This document shows, piece by piece, positions 1 through 8,305 of a stretch of 64,000 bases of DNA (within the stretch, counting starts at the first letter, position 1; each line of letters begins with the position of its first letter). The notes below the pieces were generated by a model. It was not told the origin of the DNA and made no database searches. It was given only the letters and a program-made list of their open reading frames with translations. Source of the stretch: Caballeronia sp. dw_19 (lineage in GTDB: Bacteria > Pseudomonadota > Gammaproteobacteria > Burkholderiales > Burkholderiaceae); NCBI RefSeq assembly GCF_018449515.1, contig NZ_JAAVUQ010000010.1, forward strand, positions 1-64,000, written 5' to 3'. Both the position numbers and the translations under genes were made by a program.

Positions 1-7
1 TAGCCTT

Positions 8-33
8 ACGCCGCCCATCGAGGCGGCGTTTTT
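8..33 (+). terminator. Rho-independent terminator
   Basis: An 8-bp perfect stem (ACGCCGCC / GGCGGCGT) with a 6-base loop is followed by a short T run. It probably ends a gene lying left of the window. Confidence 0.75.
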
Positions 34-144
34 ACGACCGTCTTTCCGCGAGACTCGCCGCCCGCAATGCTCTGTCACCACCCGCCTTTAGCCCAATAGC
101 GACCACCTTCATCATCCTTTACGCCAGGCCACGCCACGCCGCTC

Positions 145-192
<48 letters not shown>

Positions 193-204
193 ATACGCCA
201 CGCT

Positions 205-390
205 CGCGATTTACGCCGAGGTGAGAGCGGCTTTCACGAACACGGTCCCCGCGTGCGGGCGATCCTGCCGCATGTCGATGCGACGCTTGCGGCTGACAAC
301 CTCGGTAGCCTGAACGCTGCCGGCCGGGAGTTGGCGACGACGACGCGTCATGCGGACCGGAAATCAGCAGGAGACACGCCGTCGAACTGA
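205..390 (+). pseudogene. Possible C-terminal remnant of a CoxE-like VWA protein
   Basis: One frame ending at the TGA at 388-390 encodes a stretch containing LPHVDATLAADNLGSLNAAG. This resembles the C-terminal end of CoxE-like von Willebrand factor A proteins, where a last 'hydrophobic-D...HN..SL..LGR' segment closes the domain. No start or upstream domain is present; the coding sense is lost into the GCCA repeat. Cox/xdh accessory clusters often carry coxE, coxG and xdhC-type genes together, which fits the two following features. The match is from memory of the family and is weak. Confidence 0.3.
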
Positions 391-860
391 CCGAAACGCA
401 TAATCTGCCTGTGGCGCACAATGTTTCGTGGAAAGCGCTGAACGATACCGAAATCTTGCGCGCGTGCATTCCGGTTGCGAACGCATGGAAGCCGATGGCG
501 AAAACGCATATGCGGTCGTAATGACGGCGTCGGCCGGACCCCGTGAAAGCGAAATTCAAAGGGCGCGCGAATTTGGTGGGCATCGACGCGCCGTACACGT
601 ACACCATCGTGTTCGAGAGGCAAGGCGGAACGGCTGGTTTCGGCAAGGGACGGGCGAACGTCAATCCGGAACTGGGTGACAATGTCGATTCAACGATGTT
701 TCTTACACGGCGCATGCACAAGTGGGCGGCAAGCTCGCGCAGATCGGCTCGCGGCTGATGGATGGCGCAGCCAGAAAGATCGCCGGGGAATTTTTCAAGC
801 GCTTCAGCGCGCAGTTGACGCAGAGTGACGAGCCTGAGGGTGAGTCCATGCGGCGGCGGC
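381..860 (+). pseudogene. coxG: CoxG/SRPBCC family protein, frameshifted
   Basis: The pieces spell a CoxG-like (carbon monoxide dehydrogenase subunit G, SRPBCC fold) protein spread over three frames. Frame one from 381 reads VELTETHNLPVAHNVSWKAL and continues to ACIP. The frame then shifts near 473 to GCERMEADGENAYAVVMTAS, near 541 to VKAKFKGRANLVGIDAPYTY, and near 700 to VGGKLAQIGSRLMDGAARKI. Each piece aligns in order with the family. An AGGAG at 369-373 sits seven bases before a GTC codon where ATG or GTG is expected, so the start also looks lost. The gene directly precedes xdhC, as coxG often does in molybdenum-hydroxylase accessory clusters. Three independent frameshifts make sequencing error unlikely. 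Confidence 0.8.
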
Positions 861-896
861 CGACGGCGCAGGTGAAGGGAAGGAGGGGAAAAGATC

Positions 897-1934
897 ATGG
901 ACAGCGTGGATCTCGAAGTCCTGAGAAACAGCGCGCGATGGCTCGAACGTGGGCATCGCGTGTTGCTGGTGACGGTGGTTAAAACGTGGGGCTCGTCGCC
1001 CCGGCCCGAAGGCGCGATGCTCGCCGTGCGCGATGACGGCGCGGTGATGGGATCGGTGTCGGGCGGGTGCATTGAAGACGATTTGATCGATCGCGTCAGG
1101 CAGCGCGGCATTGAGCAGACGAAACCCGAGAGCGTGAAATACGGAATTTCGGCGGAAGAAGCGCATCGGTTCGGGCTGCCTTGCGGCGGGACGATTCAAC
1201 TGGTGCTTGAACCGTTGTCGATGGCGAGCGGTATTGCTGAATTGTGCGAGGCCGTTCTCGCCGGGCGGCTGGTGACGCGCACGCTCGACATGACAAATGG
1301 CGTGGTGAAATTGGAGCCATCGCACACAACGGACGGTCTTACGTTCGATGAAACCACGCTCGCGACCATTCACGGGCCGCGGTACCGGATGCTCGTGATC
1401 GGCGCGGGACAGTTGTCGCGGTATTTGTGCAGTATCGCGGTCGGGCTGGATTATCACGTGACTGTCTGCGATCCGCGCGAGGAGTACACCGACGAGTGGG
1501 ATGTGCCGGGGACGAAGATCGTGCGGACCATGCCCGACGATACCGTGACGGAAATGAAACTCGACGAGCGTTGCGCGGTGATTGCGCTGACGCATGATCC
1601 GAAGCTGGACGATCTGGCGTTGATGGAAGCGTTGAAGACGCCGGCGTTTTATGTCGGCGCGTTGGGATCGCGGAAGAACAACGCGGCGCGCAGGGAACGG
1701 CTGAAGGAGTTCGATCTCTCCGATGTCGAGTTGTCGCGCCTGCATGGGCCGGTGGGGATTTATATCGGCAGCAGGACGCCGCCGGAGATTGCTGTGTCTA
1801 TTCTTGCCGAGGTGACGGCGGCGAAAAATGGCGTTTCGTTGCCGACTATTTTGCAGGTGGAGGGCGCGAAGGCGGCGCGGGAACTTGAAGGGACGGGTGA
1901 GATTTGCGGCATTTCCGGGATTGAATACTCGTAG
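897..1934 (+). CDS. XdhC/CoxI family molybdenum-hydroxylase maturation protein
   Basis: 345 aa, full length for the XdhC/CoxI family, which binds molybdenum cofactor and helps its sulfuration and insertion into xanthine dehydrogenase or CO-dehydrogenase-type enzymes in the cytoplasm. The N-terminal XdhC_CoxI domain carries GSVSGGC at residues 52-58 and GLPCGGT at 93-99. The C-terminal Rossmann domain has GAGQLS at 169-174, THDPKLD at 232-238 and GALGSRK at 254-260. A strong AGGAGG-type ribosome site lies just before the ATG. The gene follows a dead coxG-like gene and no hydroxylase subunits are in the window, so its client enzyme must be encoded elsewhere or be lost. Confidence 0.9.
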   Translation: MDSVDLEVLRNSARWLERGHRVLLVTVVKTWGSSPRPEGAMLAVRDDGAVMGSVSGGCIEDDLIDRVRQRGIEQTKPESVKYGISAEEAHRFGLPCGGTIQLVLEPLSMASGIAELCEAVLAGRLVTRTLDMTNGVVKLEPSHTTDGLTFDETTLATIHGPRYRMLVIGAGQLSRYLCSIAVGLDYHVTVCDPREEYTDEWDVPGTKIVRTMPDDTVTEMKLDERCAVIALTHDPKLDDLALMEALKTPAFYVGALGSRKNNAARRERLKEFDLSDVELSRLHGPVGIYIGSRTPPEIAVSILAEVTAAKNGVSLPTILQVEGAKAARELEGTGEICGISGIEYS

Positions 1935-1937
1935 ACG

Positions 1938-1978
1938 ACGCCGCGCTTGAAACAGCTCAAGGCATTGAAGCGCGGCGT
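1938..1978. terminator. Hairpin between convergent genes
   Basis: An 11-bp perfect stem (ACGCCGCGCTT / AAGCGCGGCGT) closes a 19-base loop between the convergent xdhC and glycosyltransferase genes. There is no real T run, so it may be a weak or Rho-assisted bidirectional terminator. Confidence 0.45.
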
Positions 1979-1987
1979 TCGAAACGA

Positions 1988-2743
1988 TCAGAGTATATTG
2001 CCGCGAAACTTCATGGCCTGGAGCCATTGTCCCGATACTTCCGACATTCCGTAATGCACGACTGTCTCGTCGATGAGCGCCCAGACCGATAAGCCGGCCT
2101 GACGGACTCGTCGGCAAAACGAGATGTCTTCTCCCTGATAGACCCCGTTCTCTTCGACCGTTTCAAAAAATCCGTAGAACTCACCGTTGGTTACCATCGA
2201 CGCATATTGTTGTGGCGGCGCGTAGCATTCCGTGAACGGTTTTGTTGCCTCAAACGCTTCACGTTGCGCTAGAAAAACGCCCGTTCCAACGTGCTCGGCT
2301 TCAATGAATCCATTCGTGAAACTCACACTTCCATCTGCCTTCGTCAGTGGGCTGACGGTGTAGTCGGCGTATTTCTCTAGATACTGACGTACGGTCAAGC
2401 CCACGTCAGCGGCTGATATAGCGCCGTCCAGCCCCATTCTCCTGAACGGATACGCGACGCCTGAAACGATTTTGTTCGCGGCCAGGAGTCTCATGACTGC
2501 GTTGGCCGGGAACTTCATGTCGGTATCGAGGAAAAGGAGATGCGTGAATTCAGGATGATTCAGGAAATAATTGGCGAAGAAGTTACGCGCTCGAATGATC
2601 TGCGACGACGCAACGTGCAACGTTTCGTAGCTCGAACCGGAATCCGTTAACGCGCGCGTCAGATCGAGCAGCGAGAAGGCGAAATTGACATGGACCTCTT
2701 CGCTGTAGGTAGGCAGGCAGATCAGTACATGGTGAGAGGGCAT
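1988..2743 (-). CDS. GT-A fold glycosyltransferase-like protein
   Basis: 251 aa. The N-terminus (VLICLPTYSEEVHVNFAFSL) resembles nucleotide-sugar-binding strands of GT-A glycosyltransferases, and DTD at residues 73-75 (LLFLDTDM) is the expected metal-binding motif. A later EDISFCRRVRQAG segment resembles the ED acid/helix region of family 2-like enzymes. No membrane segment or signal peptide is seen, so it is probably cytoplasmic. It stands alone, convergent with xdhC, without other polysaccharide genes; the substrate cannot be inferred. No strong ribosome site precedes the ATG. Confidence 0.7.
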   Translation of the reverse strand: MPSHHVLICLPTYSEEVHVNFAFSLLDLTRALTDSGSSYETLHVASSQIIRARNFFANYFLNHPEFTHLLFLDTDMKFPANAVMRLLAANKIVSGVAYPFRRMGLDGAISAADVGLTVRQYLEKYADYTVSPLTKADGSVSFTNGFIEAEHVGTGVFLAQREAFEATKPFTECYAPPQQYASMVTNGEFYGFFETVEENGVYQGEDISFCRRVRQAGLSVWALIDETVVHYGMSEVSGQWLQAMKFRGNIL

Positions 2744-3007
2744 GGGGGTGTCCGTATGAGGATGATTGAGTTCGCGCTCAAAGCTGAGGAAGCGATATCG
2801 TTAGGAATGTTAAAACAAATTTTCGATCTGAGAGATCTATGTGGATTGAATGTCGTGATGTTACAGGGCGGGAGGAGGTGGTGAATTTTTAGACTTTATA
2901 CTCGCGACGAGGTTGCGGGAATCACACGCCGTGATTTGTCGCTGGTTAGTTGTTCAAGCTATGCGCGGGTCGGACACGGCTGATCGACTGGAGCAAACCC
3001 TTCGGAT

Positions 3008-3242
3008 GTTTCAATTTATGCGACCGTGGAGAGCGCGACCTCCGGTCCCGCTTCGTTGATACGATCTCATGGAGCGTTTCAACCCACACGCCCATGAAGA
3101 GCGCGACTTGTTGCATACCGATTGACTTGTGAGGCAACCATGTTTCAACCCGCGCGCTCGTGAAGAGCGTGACCGGTGGCGCAACATCCCGCCGGACGCA
3201 ATCCCAAGTCGTTTCAACCCACGCGCCCGTGAAGAGCGCGAC
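3008..3242 (-). CRISPR. Type I-C CRISPR array 1 (4 repeats, 3 spacers, 32-nt repeats)
   Basis: Four 32-nt repeats lie at 3008-3039, 3076-3107, 3142-3173 and 3211-3242, separated by spacers of 36, 34 and 37 nt. On the plus strand the best copy starts GTTTCAACCC and ends GAAGAGCGCGAC, the reverse complement of a type I-C repeat ending in GAAAC, so the array should be read on the minus strand, like the cas genes. The copy next to cas7 (3211) is closest to consensus; the far copy (3008) is the most altered (GTTTCAATTTATG...), as expected for a leader-distal end. It lies directly after cas7, where cas4-cas1-cas2 and a leader would normally be. No leader motif like that of array 2 is seen. Confidence 0.93.
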
Positions 3243-3353
3243 GCTATCGCTTATAACGTGCCGTTTTCGCAGTATAAATTCGCCGTTTGCATCGGCGCAT
3301 TAAAGTCGACCGCCTCCTTGGTCTCGCCGTGCTCGAGCATGCGAGTCATCGAC

Positions 3354-4226
3354 TCAAATTCGCTCGATGACTTCAACACCGCTCGCAATCTTCGCTTTGT
3401 CAATCGACACGACATAATCGGAAAAATACCGGGCTGGCAGATCAGCGCCTTCTTTTATGCGCTCGACCTTTACCGCATCGAAAAGGGTATGCGCCGGCGC
3501 GTTGCCCACCGAATTTTCGTGTTTGAACACGATCAGCTTGCGCGCAGCCATTTCGCCACGGGCTGCGGAGCGATCGTGTTCGAACATGTTGATCAGCGAG
3601 CGCCATACCAGTTCGAGATCGTCTTCAGTGAACCCGGTGCGTTCCGCGAGCTTCGCCGATATGAAGCCATGTACCCGATATAAACCGTAGGGCACGATGT
3701 GCTTGCGACCCATCGTGCGGTCAGCGTTCTCCGCGTCCTTTTCGGTTGTGACGGCCATGCGGGTGATGGAGATCTCCATCGGCACAATGGGTTCTATCGA
3801 TTTGGCGAACGCCAGTTGAATGGGGCCGCGCACTTGCCCGCAGTTGACGCCCGTGCTCATGACTGCGCCGAAAGCCCTGATATCGAAGAAGTTCGTGCAC
3901 ATCCATTTGGTGAGCGCTTCCGCGTCCTTGACATCCTTGGGCAGTTTCTTGTCCACCGGGACGAGATTGAGCGCCGCATAACCCAGTTTGTGCTGAAGAT
4001 TGAGCACGGCCTTTTCCTGCATATAGATGGCGTGACCGGCCTCGTTATCCTTCTCCAGCGTCACGTAATTGCGAATCTTTCGTTTCAGGCAGACATCGGT
4101 GACAAGGCCGAGATTGGTTTCGGGATCGAGACGCGGCAGGTTTCCCGCATCGGGATCGCCATTCGGATTGCCGTTGGTGACATCGAACAGATAAACGAAT
4201 TCGTAGCGGTTGGCGAGGATGGTCAT
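3354..4226 (-). CDS. cas7c: Type I-C CRISPR-associated protein Cas7 (Csd2)
   Basis: 290 aa, normal length for Csd2/Cas7 of type I-C, the backbone subunit that polymerises along the crRNA in Cascade. The N-terminal signature [19 protein letters not shown] is at about residues 14-32, and the RRM-like family segment around [19 protein letters not shown] is intact. The gene starts inside the stop region of cas8c with a 4-base ATGA overlap, implying coupled translation in a cas3'-cas5-cas8c-cas7 operon on the minus strand. The reading frame is open with no damage visible. A 32-codon ORF (3251-3349) follows four bases after the stop; its status is unclear. Confidence 0.96.
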   Translation of the reverse strand: MTILANRYEFVYLFDVTNGNPNGDPDAGNLPRLDPETNLGLVTDVCLKRKIRNYVTLEKDNEAGHAIYMQEKAVLNLQHKLGYAALNLVPVDKKLPKDVKDAEALTKWMCTNFFDIRAFGAVMSTGVNCGQVRGPIQLAFAKSIEPIVPMEISITRMAVTTEKDAENADRTMGRKHIVPYGLYRVHGFISAKLAERTGFTEDDLELVWRSLINMFEHDRSAARGEMAARKLIVFKHENSVGNAPAHTLFDAVKVERIKEGADLPARYFSDYVVSIDKAKIASGVEVIERI

Positions 4227-6040
4227 ACGCTTGTCTCCAGGATATCGTCGGTGATGATTTCTGCAGCGTCGCCTTTGCCAGCCTTCGAACGGAAACGTTC
4301 GTTGCGCTGGTGGTAGTAGCCGATAGCAAAGCGGCCCTGGTCTTCTAGTCGAAGCGTCTTTGGAAATTCACAGCCAAGACCATCGATAATTTGTTGCACT
4401 TCTTTTTCCAGCGATATCGCGAGTCCTTTTCCCTTCGGATCTTTCATCGCCTTGGATAAGTGGTTTTGCGCGCCACGCATGAGGATCGGAAATACGGCTG
4501 CGGGCATGGCAGAAGCGGACCCGTAATAACGATCCTTGATGCTCGCGCTGGCAGAGTGCAGCGCGGCTTCCTGAATGCCTTCCAGCACCGAGAACAACCG
4601 CCCGAGTAAATAACCCGGCATGGTGTTGCTTCTATCGAGACTCACAGGTACCTCCTCTTGAATATCGCCATTGCCGAGACGCTGGTCGCGTGCCAGAACG
4701 GCTTTGCACAACGCCACGCGCAGTCCGGAAATATCTCCATCTGCGCGCATGCGCATGATCGCGGCGCTCAACAAAGTGCGCGGATAACGCCCGCCGCTGA
4801 GGACCGCGCGCATCAAGGATCCCGCTAGTTGCTGCGGAACGTTTTCGGTCTTCTCCCGTGCCGCTATAGCGGACAGCAAGCGCCACGCGGCTGGCGTTGT
4901 TCTCCACGGCGTGGGTTCGATGGCCAGATCGTTGTAGTGCTGCGCGAGTCGTTTCGTGAATACGCCAAGGTTTTCGCTGAACCAATAGCGCACCGAAAGC
5001 CGAGACGCATTCGGTGACAACCCAAGCACGAATATTTTCGAGGCAGGATCGAGATTCGGATCGATGTCGTGCAGCGCACGTCCCTCCAATACCGCATCAA
5101 GCGCATGCTTGAGCTTGGCGGATTCGGCGGAGTCGCTGGACGGCGGTTCCAGCTCACTGAGGAACAGGTTTTCCGCTGTTTCCCGCTGTTGCTGATCCTT
5201 GGCTTCGGCCCAGAACACCACACTTGCATCCCCAATCTGCACGCATTGACGATGATGCGGATCGCGCAGCAACAAGTGGTTAAGCACTGTTGTGTAAGCG
5301 AAGGCCGCATGCACGGAAACCGGTGCGTTCGCGCCGCGATCCTTGCCGTATGAGTCGAAGGCCTCGAGGTTGAAAGAGACAATCGATGCCCCCGATGTTT
5401 GCGCTCCCCACACGCCTTTAATGGCCGGATGAAGACGGGCGATCGGACGCGTTTCACCGCTGACGAGACACAAGCCGAGGGTCGTTTCATCGGCCGCGCT
5501 GTAGTGCTTGACCAGTTCCTGAGCCGCGGGACGCTCGTGGATATAGCCGGGTTCACCATCAAGCCGGAAAACGACGTTCGCGCTGAAAATAGCCGGGGCG
5601 TGTTTGGCAATGTGTTCGCACCCTTGCCAGTTTTCTGGAATCCACGCCTCTATGAACTTGCGTAACGCGACAAGCCCTTCGTCGGTTGCCCCGGCCAGAC
5701 GATCAAGGTGGAGGGCCTTGAAAACTGCCCATGATCGTGCATTTAGCGTCGGGGTATCAGCCCCCGCTTTTTGATCGACCCCAAGCACGAAAGCCGTCTT
5801 GTCCCACAGGAAAAACGGTGGCGGCGCGATACCCGACCGTTTAAACGACGCCGGAACCGTGAGCATTGTCCACTTCGATTTATTGTCGGCGGGATCGCTG
5901 AGATTGATGACGTCCTGCACTTCGCCTTCGCGATTCAACAGGATCGAGTAGCCGATCTTTTCCTGCGTCGATCCGAATGCGGGTACCTTGCCTTGTGCGG
6001 CGAGCCGTTCGTAATACTCGACCAGTGATGTGAAGATCAT
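4223..6040 (-). CDS. cas8c: Type I-C CRISPR-associated protein Cas8c (Csd1)
   Basis: 605 aa, typical for Csd1/Cas8c, the large Cascade subunit that recognises the PAM and starts R-loop formation. The N-terminus [20 protein letters not shown] is the family start. An upstream extension of the open frame, to 6271, is not family-like and overlaps cas5. The chosen ATG (6038-6040) overlaps the cas5 stop as ATGA, a typical coupling. Family segments such as [20 protein letters not shown] and the C-terminal [10 protein letters not shown] are present. No frameshift or stop breaks the frame. In type I-C the 3' part of this gene also yields a small-subunit product (Cas11c) from an internal start; I did not identify that start here. 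Confidence 0.96.
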   Translation of the reverse strand: MIFTSLVEYYERLAAQGKVPAFGSTQEKIGYSILLNREGEVQDVINLSDPADNKSKWTMLTVPASFKRSGIAPPPFFLWDKTAFVLGVDQKAGADTPTLNARSWAVFKALHLDRLAGATDEGLVALRKFIEAWIPENWQGCEHIAKHAPAIFSANVVFRLDGEPGYIHERPAAQELVKHYSAADETTLGLCLVSGETRPIARLHPAIKGVWGAQTSGASIVSFNLEAFDSYGKDRGANAPVSVHAAFAYTTVLNHLLLRDPHHRQCVQIGDASVVFWAEAKDQQQRETAENLFLSELEPPSSDSAESAKLKHALDAVLEGRALHDIDPNLDPASKIFVLGLSPNASRLSVRYWFSENLGVFTKRLAQHYNDLAIEPTPWRTTPAAWRLLSAIAAREKTENVPQQLAGSLMRAVLSGGRYPRTLLSAAIMRMRADGDISGLRVALCKAVLARDQRLGNGDIQEEVPVSLDRSNTMPGYLLGRLFSVLEGIQEAALHSASASIKDRYYGSASAMPAAVFPILMRGAQNHLSKAMKDPKGKGLAISLEKEVQQIIDGLGCEFPKTLRLEDQGRFAIGYYHQRNERFRSKAGKGDAAEIITDDILETSV

Positions 6041-6711
6041 GTCGAATGCTCCACGAACGGCAATGGCGGAACGTCGATCCATCCGTCCTTTATCGACGCC
6101 CTGAAGAAGTGAGGCGCCATGCCATTCTTGAAGTCGATGTCGTGAAGCATCCAGCCGAGATCTTTCTCCGCCATAAGCGATTGATGCGGCTCGCGGGCTG
6201 GGGCGTCGTCTTCCAGCAAAGTGAAATCGGCGGGAAATTCGCGCACGCCTAAGCACGGCGTTTGAAAACACTGACCTTTGCGCGCGCGACGGTTAAAGAT
6301 GTCCAGGTGCTTACCGATTGAGTCTCCTTCGTCGGCTTTATCGGTAAGTTCGAAATGCGCTTCGATCACGTACGCTACGTCTTTGAGAATGGACGCCGCG
6401 CGTTGCTGACGATCCTCATCAACGTAATTGACGAGACCCTCCAGCTTGCCCTTTTTCATGGCTGATCGCGCGCTCGATGCCGGGATCTTGCTTGCGACTT
6501 CGTTTCGACGAATGGTGTCGAAGCGAATCTCGTTGAGCACCTGAATACGGTCGATGACCCAACGGATGGCCGGCTTCCAGTGAATGGCTTCCACGATGCC
6601 GCGCGCGGCGGACGGCGTGATGACGTCGTAGGACACGCGCTCAACCTTCATCTCGGGGCGCGTGAACAATGCACGCTCACCCTGGACATGCAAACGTATT
6701 CCGTATGCCAC
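6037..6711 (-). CDS. cas5c: Type I-C CRISPR-associated protein Cas5c with altered catalytic Tyr
   Basis: 224 aa, normal for Cas5c/Cas5d, which in type I-C cuts pre-crRNA and stays on its 5' handle in Cascade. I choose the GTG at 6709-6711 because AAGGAG (6718-6723) lies six bases before it and the product ([20 protein letters not shown]) then matches the family start. In Bacillus halodurans Cas5d the catalytic residues are Tyr46, Lys116 and His117. Here Lys134-His135 (IGKHLDIF) align with the last two, but the Tyr position in the ES/AIYWKP motif is His44 (EAIHWKP). The fold otherwise looks intact. Whether processing still works is open. The gene is coupled to cas8c by an ATGA overlap. Confidence 0.95.
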   Translation of the reverse strand: MAYGIRLHVQGERALFTRPEMKVERVSYDVITPSAARGIVEAIHWKPAIRWVIDRIQVLNEIRFDTIRRNEVASKIPASSARSAMKKGKLEGLVNYVDEDRQQRAASILKDVAYVIEAHFELTDKADEGDSIGKHLDIFNRRARKGQCFQTPCLGVREFPADFTLLEDDAPAREPHQSLMAEKDLGWMLHDIDFKNGMAPHFFRASIKDGWIDVPPLPFVEHST

Positions 6712-6806
6712 GGTTGTCTCCTTTATGTCGCGATGAGATACGTGATCGGTTTCTGCTGTTGCTCGCTCCTCCACATCGGGCTGATTAAACCGATCTGAAA
6801 ATAGGT

Positions 6807-7214
6807 TTAGTAAATGAGTCTGGCCGCGTCGAGAAGCGCGGACTCGCCAAGCTGCAAACCATGTCGGTCGCTGTGTAGATTCATGGCAATAAGTTGCATG
6901 AATTGCGTGCCATATTTCGGCTCGGCAGCGGTATAAGCCATTACGCTTCCAAGCGGTCCATACTGGTCGCGGGCGATCTTCGCGCCCCACGTTGCGTGGC
7001 CCACGCGCGGTCCGCCACGAATGCGCTTTGGGTATGAATCGGTGTACTTAGCAATATCGCGGAATTTTCCGGCAGTTTTTGCGAGTTTGGATGCGCCGAA
7101 GTGTTTCGCGGACTGCGCTGCGAGTTGACCCGCTGCGTTGAGGTGATCCGAGAGTGTCTGCCGGCCGCTTTCGTCCGGATTTGGCGTTGAGTGTGCGTGG
7201 AAAACTCGAGTCAC
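6807..7214 (-). pseudogene. cas3: Truncated cas3, HD-domain remnant only
   Basis: The 135-codon frame matches only the N-terminal HD nuclease region of type I-C Cas3, normally a protein of 700-800 aa. Its order of motifs is recognisable: H-A-H-S near residue 8, then [18 protein letters not shown] where the family has LLHDLGKY..., then [11 protein letters not shown], then LHSDRHGLQ where the family has HHxGL. The first metal-binding His of the HD pair is Arg, and the later His-His is reduced to one His. The whole helicase part is missing; cas5 begins 95 bases downstream. The frame ends cleanly at TAA 6807-6809. It is best read as a decayed gene, though a short HD-like protein could still be made. 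Confidence 0.85.
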
Positions 7215-7423
7215 GAGCGCCGCCTTTGAGATTATTAGTGGGCGTCGCGATCGATTGAAATCGAGCGGCTTAGGTTGCCGCTATGTCGCTGATCAGCCCG
7301 TATTCGAGGGAGCTTAATATCAGCGTCATCTTAAAATTCGGTTTGAAATGTAATAATTGTTGCGATTCGCGCGCTTGTGACGGAGCCACCTCTTTTCGAT
7401 GCCAGCGTAGACCGACCTACAAA

Positions 7424-7783
7424 ATCTCAATCCACGCGCCGGTGAAGGCGCGACGTACTGACGCAGCAAGTTGTAGATGGCAACTCCCTCGTTTCAATCC
7501 ACGCGCCGTGATGGCGCGACTGTGCTGGATACGCCGGTCAAAAATCCGGCAGGCGTTTCAATCCACGCGCCCGTGAAGGCGCGACGTTACGCCCGGCGAT
7601 GACTTCCTTTTCCCGGTTGTTTCAACCCACGCGCCCGTGAAGGCACGACTCTTTCACCGCCGCGCAGCTTCTCATCACTATAAAAGTTTCAATCCGCGCG
7701 CCGGTGAAGGCGCGACAAGAACATAGGTCTAGGCGCAGACCATGCGCGCAACGTTTCAATCCACGCGCCCATGAGAGCGCGAC
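7424..7783 (-). CRISPR. Type I-C CRISPR array 2 (6 repeats, 5 spacers, 31-nt repeats)
   Basis: Repeats lie at 7424-7454, 7491-7520, 7555-7585, 7619-7649, 7686-7716 and 7753-7783, with spacers of 36, 34, 33, 36 and 36 nt. The plus-strand consensus starts GTTTCAATCC and ends GTGAAGGCGCGAC, one base shorter than array 1 at GAAG(A)GCGCGAC. No two copies are all identical: the copy at 7491 lacks one base, the copy at 7424 begins ATCT instead of GTTT, and the one at 7753 has CCATGAGAG. The altered 7424 copy suggests it is leader-distal, so transcription runs on the minus strand from the right, toward the cas operon. Confidence 0.95.
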
Positions 7784-7960
7784 TCCATCCCATCTAACTC
7801 GTGGTTCTTACCCTGAAAGGGCGGTGCTTTCCGCACCCCAAAAAATGCAACAAAATCAACGCAACGCTACTTTCTGCGAACCTGCCCGCAAAACCCTGGT
7901 CGCTTACGGTTCGCGGACACCGACACAACGTTGCTGCCATGAACGTACGGGCGATTGCCA
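7784..7960 (-). promoter_or_regulatory. Putative leader of CRISPR array 2
   Basis: Just right of the last repeat, reading on the minus strand, the sequence holds a 7-bp inverted repeat GCGAACC...GGTTCGC (plus coordinates 7876-7882 and 7908-7914) around a segment with GGGTTTTGCGGGCAG, then a T-rich tract near 7844-7850 before the first repeat. From memory this layout resembles leaders of type I-C arrays. Placement beside the leader-proximal repeat supports the call; no promoter was identified with confidence. Confidence 0.5.
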
Positions 7961-8233
7961 CCATTCGCCGCGATATTAACTGACGACCTCGCGACTGTTC
8001 TAAGCAATAGGTAAAAAATCGTCGAGGACGAAAGCGGGAGTCGTTAGTTGTATAGAGCAATCATTCTCATTGCGCCGCTCATACGACTGCTCCATCGCCC
8101 GATTGGCATTACTCGACTTCTCACTTCTTTCGATCAATTCGCCAACCACTCCAAGCATTCGCGCGCCAAATCACCGCACTCCATCACCGACTTAGCGAAG
8201 CGGTCGAGGAAGAACTAAAAGAATCCAGATCCC
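7961..8233. other. Gene-free stretch right of CRISPR leader
   Basis: No cas2, cas1 or other recognisable gene was found on either strand, although a type I-C leader normally follows cas2. Short open frames here have no family resemblance. Confidence 0.6.
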
Positions 8234-8267
8234 CAAAACCCAAAAAACCCCGCGTTTTCGCGGGGTT
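8234..8267 (-). terminator. Rho-independent terminator of the PepSY gene
   Basis: The stem AACCCCGCG / CGCGGGGTT with a short TTTT-type loop is followed on the minus strand by a T-rich tract (plus-strand A run at 8242-8248). It lies about 40 bases after the stop of the PepSY gene. Confidence 0.8.
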
Positions 8268-8305
8268 CCACATTCAAGCACCAGCGCAATTGAGGACCGA
8301 AGCCC

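Noticed and set aside
3129..3683. Open frame across CRISPR array 1 and cas7
   Set aside because: It is formed by repeat units (RFNPRAREERD-like repeats in translation) and the antisense of cas7.
7961..8233. Possible cas2 or cas1 remnant to the right of the array 2 leader
   Set aside because: Six-frame reading shows no Cas1/Cas2-like segment, only short frames.
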